From Apium graveolens (Eukaryota; Streptophyta; Magnoliopsida; Apiales; Apiaceae): a DNA stretch of 64,000 bases. This document shows, one piece after another, positions 54,583 to 64,000 of the stretch. The notes beneath the pieces were generated by a model. It had not been told where the DNA came from and did not search any database. It worked only from the letters and a program-made list of their open reading frames with translations. Made by a program: the position numbers and the translations under genes. Positions within the stretch are counted from its first letter, which is position 1, and each line of letters starts with the position of its first letter. The stretch lies in contig NC_133655.1 of the NCBI RefSeq assembly GCF_009905375.1, positions 164,779,995 to 164,843,994 on the forward strand, read 5' to 3'.

Positions 54583-54907
54583 AACGGTTGAGCACGATGC
54601 TCACCTGTCAAGATGACAAGTAGGTTGAAAACACCTTGAAGCTTTGCTTGCTTAGGATTTACATATTTTAGTTTTGTTTTGAGGTTTATTAAGACTGGTG
54701 TAAGGGATGAATCCCAACAATTTGTGAAATTCAGAAAGTTTTTAAAATATGTTTTGAATTCCAATAACAAAACAAGTAAACTAAGTGCATGAGATGAAAG
54801 CATAAAGTTTGATAAATAAAACAAGTTCAAATAAATAATACAAAGTTTGATAAATAAAGTCTCGAAGACAAGATAAAATAGATAAGCCACGCAGGGCTGG
54901 AAAAGCT
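54583..54907. other. Non-coding sequence between pol and the antisense ORF of G
   Basis: AT-rich sequence after the pol stop has no supported frame. The minus ORF 54570-54890 is not conserved in character and overlaps the pol end. I see no promoter or terminator that I can support. Confidence 0.5.
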
Positions 54908-55856
54908 CTAAGGAGCAGATGTGCCCTCGGCATCCATATCATCATCTTCTACGCTCTCGCTGGAAGTCTCTGTCGTCTCGGAGGAGGAAGAGCTATCATC
55001 CTCAACCGGCCTGGAAGACGACTCGGGAGGAGGAAAAAGTGGGTCCTAAGGGATACGATCCGAGACAACCACTCGGGTACGAAACCTCTGCAGTAAAGCC
55101 TCGTCATTAGGACAGACATAGTCCGCCGGGTTAATATCAGGACATGCCTCGTTCACGGTCCCAAGGGCCGTGTCCCAGCCAGCCCTAAAAAACCCAGGGA
55201 AGACTGAATCGTCTCTCACCCTCATGGACTGGGTAAACTCCTCTGAGTTTAAATAGTTGTCGATTGCCTTATCTTTCTCCGCCCTTAGCACCACCAGCTC
55301 AGAGTTGGACTCTCCGAGCTCCTCCTCCTTATGCTTCAGCTTCCGCTCCAAAGCAGCGTACTTCTTCTGCTGCCTCCTGAGGGCATTATCAGCTTTTTTA
55401 GAGGCCCTCTTTCATGATTCAGCTTGCCTCACAGCGCCTTGGAAGTAGGCGTTAGACTGAAACGTAACAATAAACAAAAGTGTAAGGCAAGTGAATGCTA
55501 CAAGTAAGAAAGAAAAATTTCAAGAAATAATCATACCAAGGCTAAGGACTGAGCTCCCATAAGCTTTATCCTCTCCAAGTCAGGAGTAGCCACCACATCG
55601 GTGAAGTCCTTGAGAGTTACGCCATGGTAAGACCAATCCCAGGCGTGCTTCATGGATCCAACCACGGTATCCCCTCGGCGGAATCCCCAGAGAGGCTGAA
55701 AGGCGCCCATAGCAGTAGAGACAGGAGCAGCAGTAGTGATAGGGGCACTGTGGCCCTCAGCTCCATCAGCCGGAACCTCCATCATGGGCTCCTTATGCTT
55801 CCGTAGGAAGCTAGGCTCCGTAGCCTTTCCTCGAGTATCCAGGCCTGCAAGGCGAG
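54908..55856 (-). pseudogene. Antisense ORF of Tat element G, with a predicted 80-bp intron, 5'-truncated
   Basis: On the minus strand an open frame runs from the F insertion junction (55856) to 55537, then GTATGA...TTTCAG bounds an 80-bp AT-rich segment (55536-55457). After it the frame continues from 55456 to a stop at 54908-54910. Joined, the frame is interrupted only by a TGA near 55411 and a TAG at 55046-55048. The first exon has a folded, Trp- and Gly-containing region; the second is a heptad-rich helix, then a Ser/Glu/Asp-rich acidic tail. Tat elements are known to carry extra antisense ORFs after pol. The function is unknown. Confidence 0.75.
55457..55536 (-). other. Predicted spliceosomal intron in the antisense ORF of G
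   Basis: The minus strand has donor TTG|GTATGATTAT at 55536 and acceptor TTACGTTTCAG|TCT at 55457. The segment is AT-rich and T-rich near the acceptor. Removing it joins two coding segments in the same frame, whereas reading through meets a stop at once. Confidence 0.6.
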
Positions 55857-58800
55857 TATGGCGCCCTCCAAACCCGGGTCAGAAGTTTGGGGCCCACACA
55901 CACACCTTAATTATAACCTGCTTATAACAATAATAAAGATAATAATAATATATGCAATGACCCTACTGACCAACCACCACGGACCGCAACAGGTTAAAGT
56001 ATGCACACAAGCCAAACACACTAATATATTACAAACCGTTCAAATCCCAACTATTACAAATTCAAACTGAGTATTAAACATTATTACAAATTTTTACAAA
56101 CTTAAATTATTCCAAAAGAAGCCTACTAGCTCCGCTTTCTCAACCTGAACCCCTAGCTCTAGCGCTGGACTGGGGATCCTCTTTACCAACTGGTTCCTTT
56201 TTAACTGGAAAGAATATAAACAACATCGCACAAATGAGCTAACTAGCTCAGCAAGTCACAATGACAAAACTGAAAATAATGATCATCAGGTGAATATGGT
56301 TATGATATCAAGTGAACAATGGATTATGATTTAGAATTGGATATTATACTTTTAATTTAAAAACCAAGGTTAGGCTGCTGATCAGTCACGCACTAACCCC
56401 GAGTAAGGCACACAGCATTGCTCTAACTACTGGATCCAAGGCACACATTGGCCTAACTTGACCATTATATGGTCTGACCATGAATCTGGTCCATAATTTT
56501 ATAAAAACAATCCAATTCTAACATAATAACAGAATATGCAATAATAAACAATAATCGAAATCATTAACAACAATAAATGTTTAATAATGAAAGGGTTTCA
56601 ATCCTTGCAAGGATCAATAAGGCAATTTAAAAGCTTGGATGCTGGGTAATGAAAAAATTGGATAACAAAGGAATCAACGTTTCAAGGTTTCAAGGATTTG
56701 GTCTTTCAAAGTATTAGATACCATGGGTTGAGTATATAATAGTTCATGTCAGTGTCTGGTATTTAGTTTGTATGTATTTGTGGAGTAGTATCGTAGATTT
56801 GTGGTTCTTATTTGGGTATACAATAATCAATGGATTAGAAAGAATATGATTCATAGCTCAAGAACAATAACTGAAATTAGGATTTAGGTTTCTGTGCTTC
56901 AAAGCACTTGCAATATCACAGGATTATCAAGTACTACAATATCTCGAGAAAGTTCAGAACACTTGCCTAATATTAGCTTACTACACTGCACTCGTTTCCA
57001 ATCACAACCGTCTTACTCTTCAACTATCTGTTTCCCTTTCTTACGTCTTGCCTCTTCTGCTCACATATCATAAGCATCTATCAATAATTTACTAATGGAA
57101 TTCTATTCAACACATACTTCTATCTACCCTTCGGTTTACCCAAATCCGATTAACGGATTGAAAGTTATGCAATAATCAAGTAAACACCGAATATATAGAT
57201 CGATAGTCAATTAACAAGTCACATATAGCACATAATACATCACGTAATTAATGATATATTATTTATAAAGAAGTATCGGGTCATAAATAGGCTTTCTGGT
57301 ACTTAAAATGATTTTTAAAACATTTTTCGGAATTAAAACGGGTCGTTGGATCAATTTCGGGTTAATAAACAGGGTTCGGTTGGCCCATTCTGGCTCCGAA
57401 ATAATTTTAGAATAATTATCGAGCCTTGGAAATAATTTAGAATAATATTTTAAAGCTCGAAACTATTTTCAGAATTTTTAAATCAATTTTAGATAATTAA
57501 ATCTAATTAAATAATTAATTAAAATCAATTAATAATTAATTAAATCAATTAATCAATTAATTTTTGAATTAATTGACCAATTAATCAATTATAAATTAAC
57601 TAAAATTAATTAACTAATTAATTTAGATTTATTGGTGAATTAAAAATAATTTTCAGAATTAAAATAATAATTTTTAGAATTTTCAGAATTTAAAAATGAA
57701 TTTTTATAATAAAAATAAATAGGAAATATGATTTTTAAACATTTTATAAACAGGAATCCTAAATTTGCAAAGTCTGGAAACTTCAGGGACCTAACTGCAT
57801 CGTTTTCAAAAGTTGGGGTACTAAACTGTAATTTTCCAGCCCTTCGCCGGAAAACAGTCGGGTTCGCCGGAGAACACGTTCCCGGCGTCCTCACCCCACC
57901 AACACCTCCAGATCACATCTACACAACACCAGGAATACAACCATGCAATCAATTCATCCTAACAATCCCTGAGTTGGCCGGAATTTGTCCGTGAAGTTTT
58001 CCAGTTTCCGGCGAACATCGGAAAACTTCAAAACATAACTCCCTTCTCTACAGACCTCGTTGGTTCATGAAACTTATACGACTAGATTGCAAATTTCACA
58101 GAGAATACAATCCACTATAACACAACATCAATCTATCACAGAATAAGAAACCCCCAAATTTCAATTAACAACATTCATACGGGTTATAAACCCAAATTTT
58201 GAAATTCGAAAATCAAACTCAAATTTGAACATGTTATTGAACTCCAAATCAGACGTATGACATATGAAAATCATCAGGAAAACAAGCTCTACAACATGCA
58301 ATCATCAAATCATACAAACAATCATCCGAACAAAATTTCATATTTTTAATAAAATAAATTCGAAAATAAATAAATTTTTAGAAAAATAACCTTGATTTCT
58401 GCAATGAAACAAAGCTCAGAATCTGATAGAACACTTCAAATCCTTCGTTTTGGTTACTCAAGCTTTGAAAACAGAGATCGGTAACGCCTTCGTTTTGCTG
58501 TTTAATTCTTAGAACAGTTTTGGGAAATTAGGGCTTTTCTCTGAAAATTATATAATTAACTATCTGCAAATGATTTTGATACGAAATAAAATATGGTAAA
58601 AGGCTATTTATAATTACGAAAAATTTGTATCCCGTTGGATCATTCCGGATATAAAATGGTACGTTTATTTGTAAAAACTGATCCAAACGGTATCGGTTTT
58701 CGGGATAATTATCCAAATCAGTACAATTTGTACTGCGGTCTTGGTCTCAGCACCTGGTTACACGTATTACGAAGTGATAATTGTGATAGTTTAATAAAAA

Positions 58801-59292
58801 TCTCCCGTTTATCGAAAATACGGGTTTTATTGATTTACCGAAATGAATATTGTATCGAAAATGTTGCGCCGGGACCCACGCAGGACAAACCGTACGCCGG
58901 ATCGAAAAAGTCGAAACATGTAATATGCTCGGAATATTACAATTAGGTTAGGAAGGAGTTCTCGAAAGAGTTTCGGGTTCCAAAAACATAACAACGGTTG
59001 ACGTCGGTTGGTTTCCGTTTTTATAAAATAGATTTTAATTACCCGGAAAAAGATTTTAGAAATTTCATATGATTCTTATAAATCCATAAACCAACACAAA
59101 AATAATTAGGAAGATATGACAATTATCTATATTTTATTTTGGACATATAAAAATTAAAATACTCAATTAATATTATTTTTGAATATTCAAGTACAGATAA
59201 CACTTAACAATTAGCTCACAGAATAGATACTAAACACACATAATAATTCTATAATAGCAAAAATAATTACACGATATATCCCGGATATTACA
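55857..59292 (-). repeat. 3' LTR of chromovirus F (3.4 kb)
   Basis: The outer edge reads TATGGCGCCCTCC at 55857 (a TG start may be at 55859 or mutated at 55857-55858). The inner edge reads CCCGGATATTACA at 59292 beside the PPT. It pairs in inverse orientation with 46562-48363. TTAATTAA-rich tracts at 57480-57600 are conserved in the second copy. ORFs inside (57640-57894, 57728-57994, 58635-58946) are incidental or antisense. Confidence 0.9.
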
Positions 59293-59310
59293 TTCTTCCC
59301 CCCTTAAAAG
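59293..59310 (-). other. Polypurine tract of element F
   Basis: The minus strand reads CTTTTAAGGGGGGAAGAA directly before the LTR start TGTAATATCCGGG. Confidence 0.9.
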
Positions 59311-59329
59311 CATTCTGTCCTCAGAATCT

Positions 59330-59830
59330 CTAAGAAAACAAATGAGGGTACTTTTCTCTCATATCACTTTCTAACTCCCAGGTTGACTCTTCAACCTTTG
59401 GGTTTCTCCACAATACTCTTACTAACTTTACCACTTTATTTCTCAATACTTTCTCTCTTTCCTCTAGAATCTCTATCGGACTCTCTACATAGGATAAATC
59501 TGCTTGAAGTTTTATTGGCTCATATTCTATTACATGCCTGGAGTCTGGATTATATTTCTTAAGCATTGATATGTGAAAAACATTGTGAATGTGCTCCATG
59601 TGCGGAGGTAACGCCAACTCGTAAGCTACCTTGCCAATACGCTTTAGGATTTCAAAAGGTCCGACATATCTTGGGCTTAGCTTCCCTTTCTTCCCAAATC
59701 TCGTTAGTCCTTTCCATGGTGATACTTTCAATAATACCAAGCTTCCTTCTTCAAATTCCATATCTTTTCTTGAATGGTCAGCATATTTCCTTTGACAATC
59801 TTGTGCGGCTATTAATCTTTTCTGGATAAT
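59330..59830 (-). pseudogene. Integrase C-terminal domain and chromodomain (element F)
   Basis: After the TAA at 59831-59833, the same frame continues with RLIAAQDCQRKYADHSRK and VSPWGLTRFG-type residues. It then shows GPFEILKRIGKVAYELALPP, HNVFHISMLKKY, and a C-terminal chromodomain-like tail (SPIEILEEREKVLRNKVVKLV, WRNPKVEESTWE) ending at the natural stop 59330-59332. The chromodomain tail is complete here, unlike in D. It would tether integration to methylated-histone chromatin. Confidence 0.9.
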
Positions 59831-60415
59831 TTAAACAATTTCCTTTGTCTGCTGCACCAATTCAGGTCCGAGTATTTTGCGTTCTCCTACTTCGTCCCAA
59901 TATATTGGAGATCTACACTTGCGTCCATAAAGGGCTTCATAAGGTGGCATCCCAATACTGGCGTGATAACTGTTGTTATAAGCAAACTCTACCAGGGGTA
60001 AATGCTCGTCCCAACTTCCTTTGAAATCAATAGCACAAACACGTAGCATGTCCTCGATTGTCTGGATCGTTCTTTCACTTTGGCCATTCGTTTGGGGGTG
60101 ATAAGCTGTACTCATATTCAGTCTTGTTCCCAAACATTCTTGAAAACTCTTCCAAAATCTTGAATTAAATCTTGGATCTCGATCAGATACAATAGACACT
60201 GGAACTCCATGACGAACTACGATCTCTTTCAAGTACATATGAACTAACTTGTCGAGCGAAAATCTTTCATTTATAGGCAGAAAATGAGCTGACTTGGTAA
60301 GTCTATCTACTATAACCCAAATGGCATCATGATTAACCCTTGTCCTTGGTAATCCAACTATGAAATCCATGGCAATATGTTCCCACTTCCACTCTGGAAT
60401 CTCCAATGGCTGTAG
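59831..60415 (-). pseudogene. Integrase catalytic core (element F)
   Basis: This lies between the two nonsense codons. It shows the first Asp in [14 protein letters not shown], the second in [17 protein letters not shown], and the Glu in [19 protein letters not shown] at D,D35E spacing, then [16 protein letters not shown]. All catalytic residues are present. The frame is the same as upstream and downstream pieces. The TAA at 59831-59833 stands where CAA is expected. Confidence 0.92.
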
Positions 60416-63400
60416 CTATCCGCTTGGTCTCTGATGCTCTACTTTAACTTTCTGACTGGTATAGCATTTGCTAACCCATTCCGCAATTTCCTTCTTTATA
60501 TTTGGCCACCAATAATTCTTCTTTAAATCTCTGTACATTTTGGTACTCCCTAGATGGATGGAATATCTTGAACTATGTGCCTCTTGTAAAATTTCATTTT
60601 TCAGCTCCGTCACTGGTGGAATCCAAATTCTTGAGGAAAACCTAAGAATACCTTGATCATCTTGTTGCGTGCATAATTCCTCACCTACCAAACTATTTAT
60701 ATCTTGATCCATTACCTTTTTCTGGCATTTCTTTATTTTCTCCAATAACTCCGGTTGGAAAATCATACCGTACACTTTTGCTTCCTCAGGCTTGCAAATT
60801 CTAATCTCCAATTCTAATTTTTGAAATTCTTTATATATCTCTTCAGGTATGGATAATACATTTAACTTTTCCTTCCGACTTAACGCATCTTCTATAACGT
60901 TCGCCTTACCGGGATGATAATTAATCGAGCAATCATAATCCTTAATCAATTTTAACCATCTCCTTTGTCTCATATTAAGTTCCTTCTGGGTAAATATGTA
61001 TTTCAAACTTTTGTGATCCGTGAAAATCTCACACTTTTCTTCATACAAATAATGTCTCCAAATCTTCAAAGCGAAAACTATAGCTGCTAACTCCAAATCA
61101 TGAGTAGGGTACTTCTGTTCATGTGGTTTCAATTGCCTTGACGCATACGCAATCACCTTGTCGTGCTGCATAAGAACACATCCTAATCCTTTGTAAAAAG
61201 CATCGCTATAAATTACGCAATTCCCTTGATCGTCTGGAAGTGACAAAACAGGTGTTGTGATTAATCTCCGCTTCAATTCCTGCAAACTTTCTTCGCACTT
61301 ATCATTCCATATAAACTTTTCATTCTTTCGTATAAGCTTTGTCAATGGTGTTGCAATTCTTGAGAAATTCTGAACGAATCGTCGATAATATCCTGCCAAT
61401 CCCAAGAAACTTCTTACCTCAGTGGGTGTTCTCGGTCTTTCCCAATTCGTAATTGCCTCGATCTTTGCCGGGTCCACTTTGATCCCTTCGCTACTGACTA
61501 TGTGTCCTAAGAACTGAACTTCCTGTAGCCAAAACTCACACTTCGACAATTTAGCATATAACTTCTTTTTCCTTAAAATCTCCAAAGCTGTCCTTAAATG
61601 TTCCGCATGATCCTCCTTCGTCTTTGAATAGATCAAAATATCGTCTATAAATACTATAACGAACTTGTCCAAATATTCCTTGAAAATTCTGTTCATCAGG
61701 TCCATAAACGCTGCTGGGGCGTTGGTCAATCCAAAAGACATCACTAAAAACTCGTAATGTCCATACCTTGTTCTGAAAGCTGTCTTTGGTATATCTTCTG
61801 GTTTGATCTTCAGTTGATGATATCCCGATCTTAAATCGATTTTGGAGAAATACTTGGCTCCCTTCAATTGGTCAAACAAATCATCAATTCTGGGTAACGG
61901 ATACTTATTCTTGATCGTCAACTTGTTGAGCTCCCTATAGTCGATGCACAGTCTCATGCTTCCATCCTTCTTCTTGACAAATAATACTGGTGCACCCCAC
62001 GGGGATACGCTGGGTCTAATTACTCCTTTCTCTAACAGCTCTTGCAATTGTTTTGCTAATTCTTTCATCTCAACGGGCGCCATTCTATACGGGGCCTTGG
62101 ATACTGGTTCGGTTCCAGGTGCTAAGTCGATTGCAAATTCAATTTCTCTATCTGGAGGAAGTCCTGGTAACTCGTCGGGAAATACGTCTGGAAATTCATT
62201 TACAACTGGAATATCTTCAAGTTTTGCTGGCTCCTGACCTCTGTCGATCACATATGCTACGAAGTGCTCACATCCTTGTCGTAGTAACTTCTTGGCTTGA
62301 ATCATCGTTAAGAACTTCTTTACCTGCTTCTGTCCCTTGAACGTTACTATTCTTTCGTCTAGCGTTTTCACCATTACTTTCTTATTTCGACAATCTATCT
62401 GGGCATCATGCTTAGATAACCAATACATCCCTAATATAACGTCAAATTCTCCTAACTTAAACAATATCAAATCTACACAAAACTTACTACCAGAAATCTC
62501 AATCTCACAATTCCCACAAACTTGGTTAACAGTTACACGTTCTTGATTTGCTAATTCCACAGTCATTATTTCATTTAAATACCCAACTGGACAATTTAAC
62601 TTACTAACAAAATCTTGTGAAACAAATGATCGAGTTGCTCCTGAATCTATTAACACTTTGGCACATAAAGAATTCACATTAAGCGTACCTGCCACGACAT
62701 CCGTATCCTGGATCGCATCCTTCACCGACATGTCAAAAACTCTAGCCCTCGGAGTCTCATTCACTGTTGGGGTAGATCCCATAATCCTTAATGTATTACT
62801 GACTGGGGTTGGTGTCTTGCAATCCCTGGCCATATGTCCTGGCTTCCCACATTTAAAGCATATAAATCCAATGACTGGAACTTTCACTGCTGCATTCCGG
62901 ATAGGCTGATCCTTATTTGCTGGCTCTCTTGCTGGCTGATTTCGGCACTCCCTCGAGTAGTGCCCTTTCTGGTTGCATTTAAAACATACGACATTCAACT
63001 TATTACAAACTCCTCCATGCTTCTTTCCACATACTTGACAATCTGGAAAAGTTAATCTCAACTGATTCGGCTGATTCACATTAGCTGAACGATTGCCCTG
63101 GCCTCCGTCTCGTGCATTTTGTCTCCTGAAATTAAAATTTCTCCCTGGCTGAAACTTGCCCTTCTTAAAATTTGGAAACTTCCCTGTTTGTGACTGACCC
63201 TCACTTCCCTCAACTTTCCTTTTCTTGCTTTCCTTTTCTTTCTGGAACATCTCACTCTCTGTCTCTGCGATCATAGCTTTCTGTACAACCCCGGCATAGG
63301 TATCCAATTCAAAAATAGCTACCTTCCCTCTGATCCATGGCTTCAAGCCTTGCTGGAATCTCTTAGCTTTCTTTCTATCAGTATCAACATACGACGGCAC

Positions 63401-63958
63401 ATACCTTGACAATTCCTCAAACTTCCCCTCATAATCTGTTACCGACATGTTCCCTTGCTTTAATTCTAAAAACTTCAGCTCCATTTGATCCTGAACAAAC
63501 TGAGGAAAATACTTTTCTAAAAACAATTCCTTAAACCTTTCCCAAGTAATAACATCTGTGCTTTCCAATGTTTTCACCATTTCCCACCAATAGGTGGCCT
63601 CATTCTTCAGATAGTAACTTGCAAATTCAACCTTCTGCTCCTCTTTCACTTTTACCAAGGCAAATGCCTTCTCTATTTCCTTTAACCACACATTTGCTTC
63701 AATTGGCTCTAAGGAACCCTTGAATTCTGGTGGGTTTACTGCCTGAAAAGTTTTGAAAGTTAACTGGGGATTGGTCTGTCTCTGCTGTTGTTGTGCCAGG
63801 TGAACTGTTTGTTGGGCCAAGATTTCAAGAATCTGGGCTATTACTGGGTCCATGGGTCCTGGGTTCACATTCTGGTTTGTATCATTTTGGTTGTTATTAT
63901 TGTTGTTGTTGGTTTCTTCATTCTGGGTGTTGGTGCGGGTATTTCTTCTGGGAGGCAT
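60416..63958 (-). CDS. Gag-protease-RT-RNase H polyprotein with integrase finger (element F)
   Basis: The ATG at 63956-63958 starts [10 protein letters not shown], and 1,180 codons follow to a TAG at 60416-60418. In order: an Asn/Gln-rich N-terminus; the Retrotrans_gag capsid ([32 protein letters not shown]); CCHC knuckles [14 protein letters not shown] and [14 protein letters not shown]; protease [14 protein letters not shown] with [12 protein letters not shown] and FIDDILIYS; RNase H with [10 protein letters not shown] and TDHKSLKY; then the integrase HHCC finger. The finger's last pair reads CYTS, so one zinc ligand is Ser instead of Cys. RT and RNase H look catalytically complete. Confidence 0.93.
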   Translation of the reverse strand: MPPRRNTRTNTQNEETNNNNNNNQNDTNQNVNPGPMDPVIAQILEILAQQTVHLAQQQQRQTNPQLTFKTFQAVNPPEFKGSLEPIEANVWLKEIEKAFALVKVKEEQKVEFASYYLKNEATYWWEMVKTLESTDVITWERFKELFLEKYFPQFVQDQMELKFLELKQGNMSVTDYEGKFEELSRYVPSYVDTDRKKAKRFQQGLKPWIRGKVAIFELDTYAGVVQKAMIAETESEMFQKEKESKKRKVEGSEGQSQTGKFPNFKKGKFQPGRNFNFRRQNARDGGQGNRSANVNQPNQLRLTFPDCQVCGKKHGGVCNKLNVVCFKCNQKGHYSRECRNQPAREPANKDQPIRNAAVKVPVIGFICFKCGKPGHMARDCKTPTPVSNTLRIMGSTPTVNETPRARVFDMSVKDAIQDTDVVAGTLNVNSLCAKVLIDSGATRSFVSQDFVSKLNCPVGYLNEIMTVELANQERVTVNQVCGNCEIEISGSKFCVDLILFKLGEFDVILGMYWLSKHDAQIDCRNKKVMVKTLDERIVTFKGQKQVKKFLTMIQAKKLLRQGCEHFVAYVIDRGQEPAKLEDIPVVNEFPDVFPDELPGLPPDREIEFAIDLAPGTEPVSKAPYRMAPVEMKELAKQLQELLEKGVIRPSVSPWGAPVLFVKKKDGSMRLCIDYRELNKLTIKNKYPLPRIDDLFDQLKGAKYFSKIDLRSGYHQLKIKPEDIPKTAFRTRYGHYEFLVMSFGLTNAPAAFMDLMNRIFKEYLDKFVIVFIDDILIYSKTKEDHAEHLRTALEILRKKKLYAKLSKCEFWLQEVQFLGHIVSSEGIKVDPAKIEAITNWERPRTPTEVRSFLGLAGYYRRFVQNFSRIATPLTKLIRKNEKFIWNDKCEESLQELKRRLITTPVLSLPDDQGNCVIYSDAFYKGLGCVLMQHDKVIAYASRQLKPHEQKYPTHDLELAAIVFALKIWRHYLYEEKCEIFTDHKSLKYIFTQKELNMRQRRWLKLIKDYDCSINYHPGKANVIEDALSRKEKLNVLSIPEEIYKEFQKLELEIRICKPEEAKVYGMIFQPELLEKIKKCQKKVMDQDINSLVGEELCTQQDDQGILRFSSRIWIPPVTELKNEILQEAHSSRYSIHLGSTKMYRDLKKNYWWPNIKKEIAEWVSKCYTSQKVKVEHQRPSG

Positions 63959-64000
63959 TTTCTGTAAAGAATCAATCAATTTATTTAGCTTTTGAATCAA
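63959..64000 (-). other. Leader of element F (partial)
   Basis: The 42 bases upstream of the gag start are AT-rich leader. The PBS and 5' LTR are beyond the window edge. Confidence 0.7.

Larger units (their letters stand above)
48364..55856 (+). mobile_element. Ty3-gypsy Tat-lineage element G, 3' end displaced by F
   Basis: A plus-strand element with 5' LTR and TATA box, a PBS reading TGGCGCCGTATGTGGGAA, gag, protease, RT, a gypsy RNase H followed by a second RNase H of a different type, integrase, and an antisense ORF after pol. The double RNase H and the additional ORF are established marks of the Tat/Ogre group. The element is interrupted at 55856 by F. Its 3' LTR should lie beyond the right edge. 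About ten stops and frameshifts break gag-pol. Confidence 0.9.
55857..64000 (-). mobile_element. Ty3-gypsy chromovirus F, nearly intact coding, continues past right edge
   Basis: A minus-strand element with 3' LTR at 55857-59292, PPT, and one reading frame for gag-protease-RT-RNase H-integrase-chromodomain from 63958 to 59330 broken by only two nonsense codons. The leader begins at 63959. The 5' LTR is outside the window. It was inserted into element G. Coding integrity suggests it is the youngest element here. Confidence 0.93.

Noticed and set aside
60566..63055. Plus-strand ORFs opposite the F polyprotein (61944-62237, 62053-62340, 62337-62546, 62658-62909)
   Set aside because: They are shadows of the continuous minus-strand gag-pol frame with no domain of their own.

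Overview
The window is an AT-rich block of plant nuclear DNA made almost entirely of nested, decayed LTR retrotransposons. Families of this kind (Sireviruses, chromodomain-bearing Ty3-gypsy chromoviruses, a Tat-lineage element) are typical of flowering plants. The base composition and overall look suggest a eudicot, but the sequence alone does not name a species. I found no convincing single-copy host gene, no tRNA or rRNA gene and no bacterial feature.

Layout, left to right. (1) 1-4577: a Ty1-copia Sirevirus remnant on the minus strand (element A: protease/GAG-pre-integrase, gag, PBS and 5' LTR). It is interrupted at its left side by the end of a chromovirus-type LTR (1-389). (2) 4578-15178: older copia-related non-coding sequence cut by a solo LTR (5396-13515, target duplication CATAT). 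That solo LTR is itself cut by a second solo LTR on the opposite strand (6343-10236, target duplication CACAA). A GC-rich minisatellite lies at 14420-14537. (3) 15222-35959: a decayed Ty1-copia element B (LTR 15717-16892 plus 30132-30420, internal part 30421-34000). Its LTR was split by a complete 13.2-kb Sirevirus, element E (16893-30126, minus strand, target duplication GTCAA). E carries two LTRs, PBS, PPT, gag, pol and a very large third ORF in the env-like position. (4) 35960-46561: chromovirus D on the minus strand, with a full 3' LTR of about 3.9 kb, broken gag-pol with a remnant chromodomain, an extra leader ORF and a truncated 5' LTR. (5) 46562-48363: a plus-oriented LTR fragment of the F family. 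(6) 48364-55856: Tat-lineage Ty3-gypsy element G on the plus strand, with LTR and TATA box, PBS, gag, protease, RT, two RNase H domains and integrase. Downstream of pol it has an antisense ORF that appears to contain an 80-bp GT-AG intron. (7) 55857-64000: chromovirus F on the minus strand, inserted into G and running off the right edge. Its polyprotein is one reading frame broken by only two nonsense codons.

All elements use the same copy-and-paste logic: LTR promoter, tRNA-primed reverse transcription from the PBS, PPT-primed plus strand, and integration giving 5-bp target duplications. Almost none is intact. Many of the breaks are CAA, CAG or CGA codons turned into stops, which fits cytosine deamination in methylated, silenced DNA. 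The nesting gives relative ages: E is younger than B, the inner solo LTR is younger than the outer one, F is younger than G, and G is younger than the F-family LTR fragment next to it.
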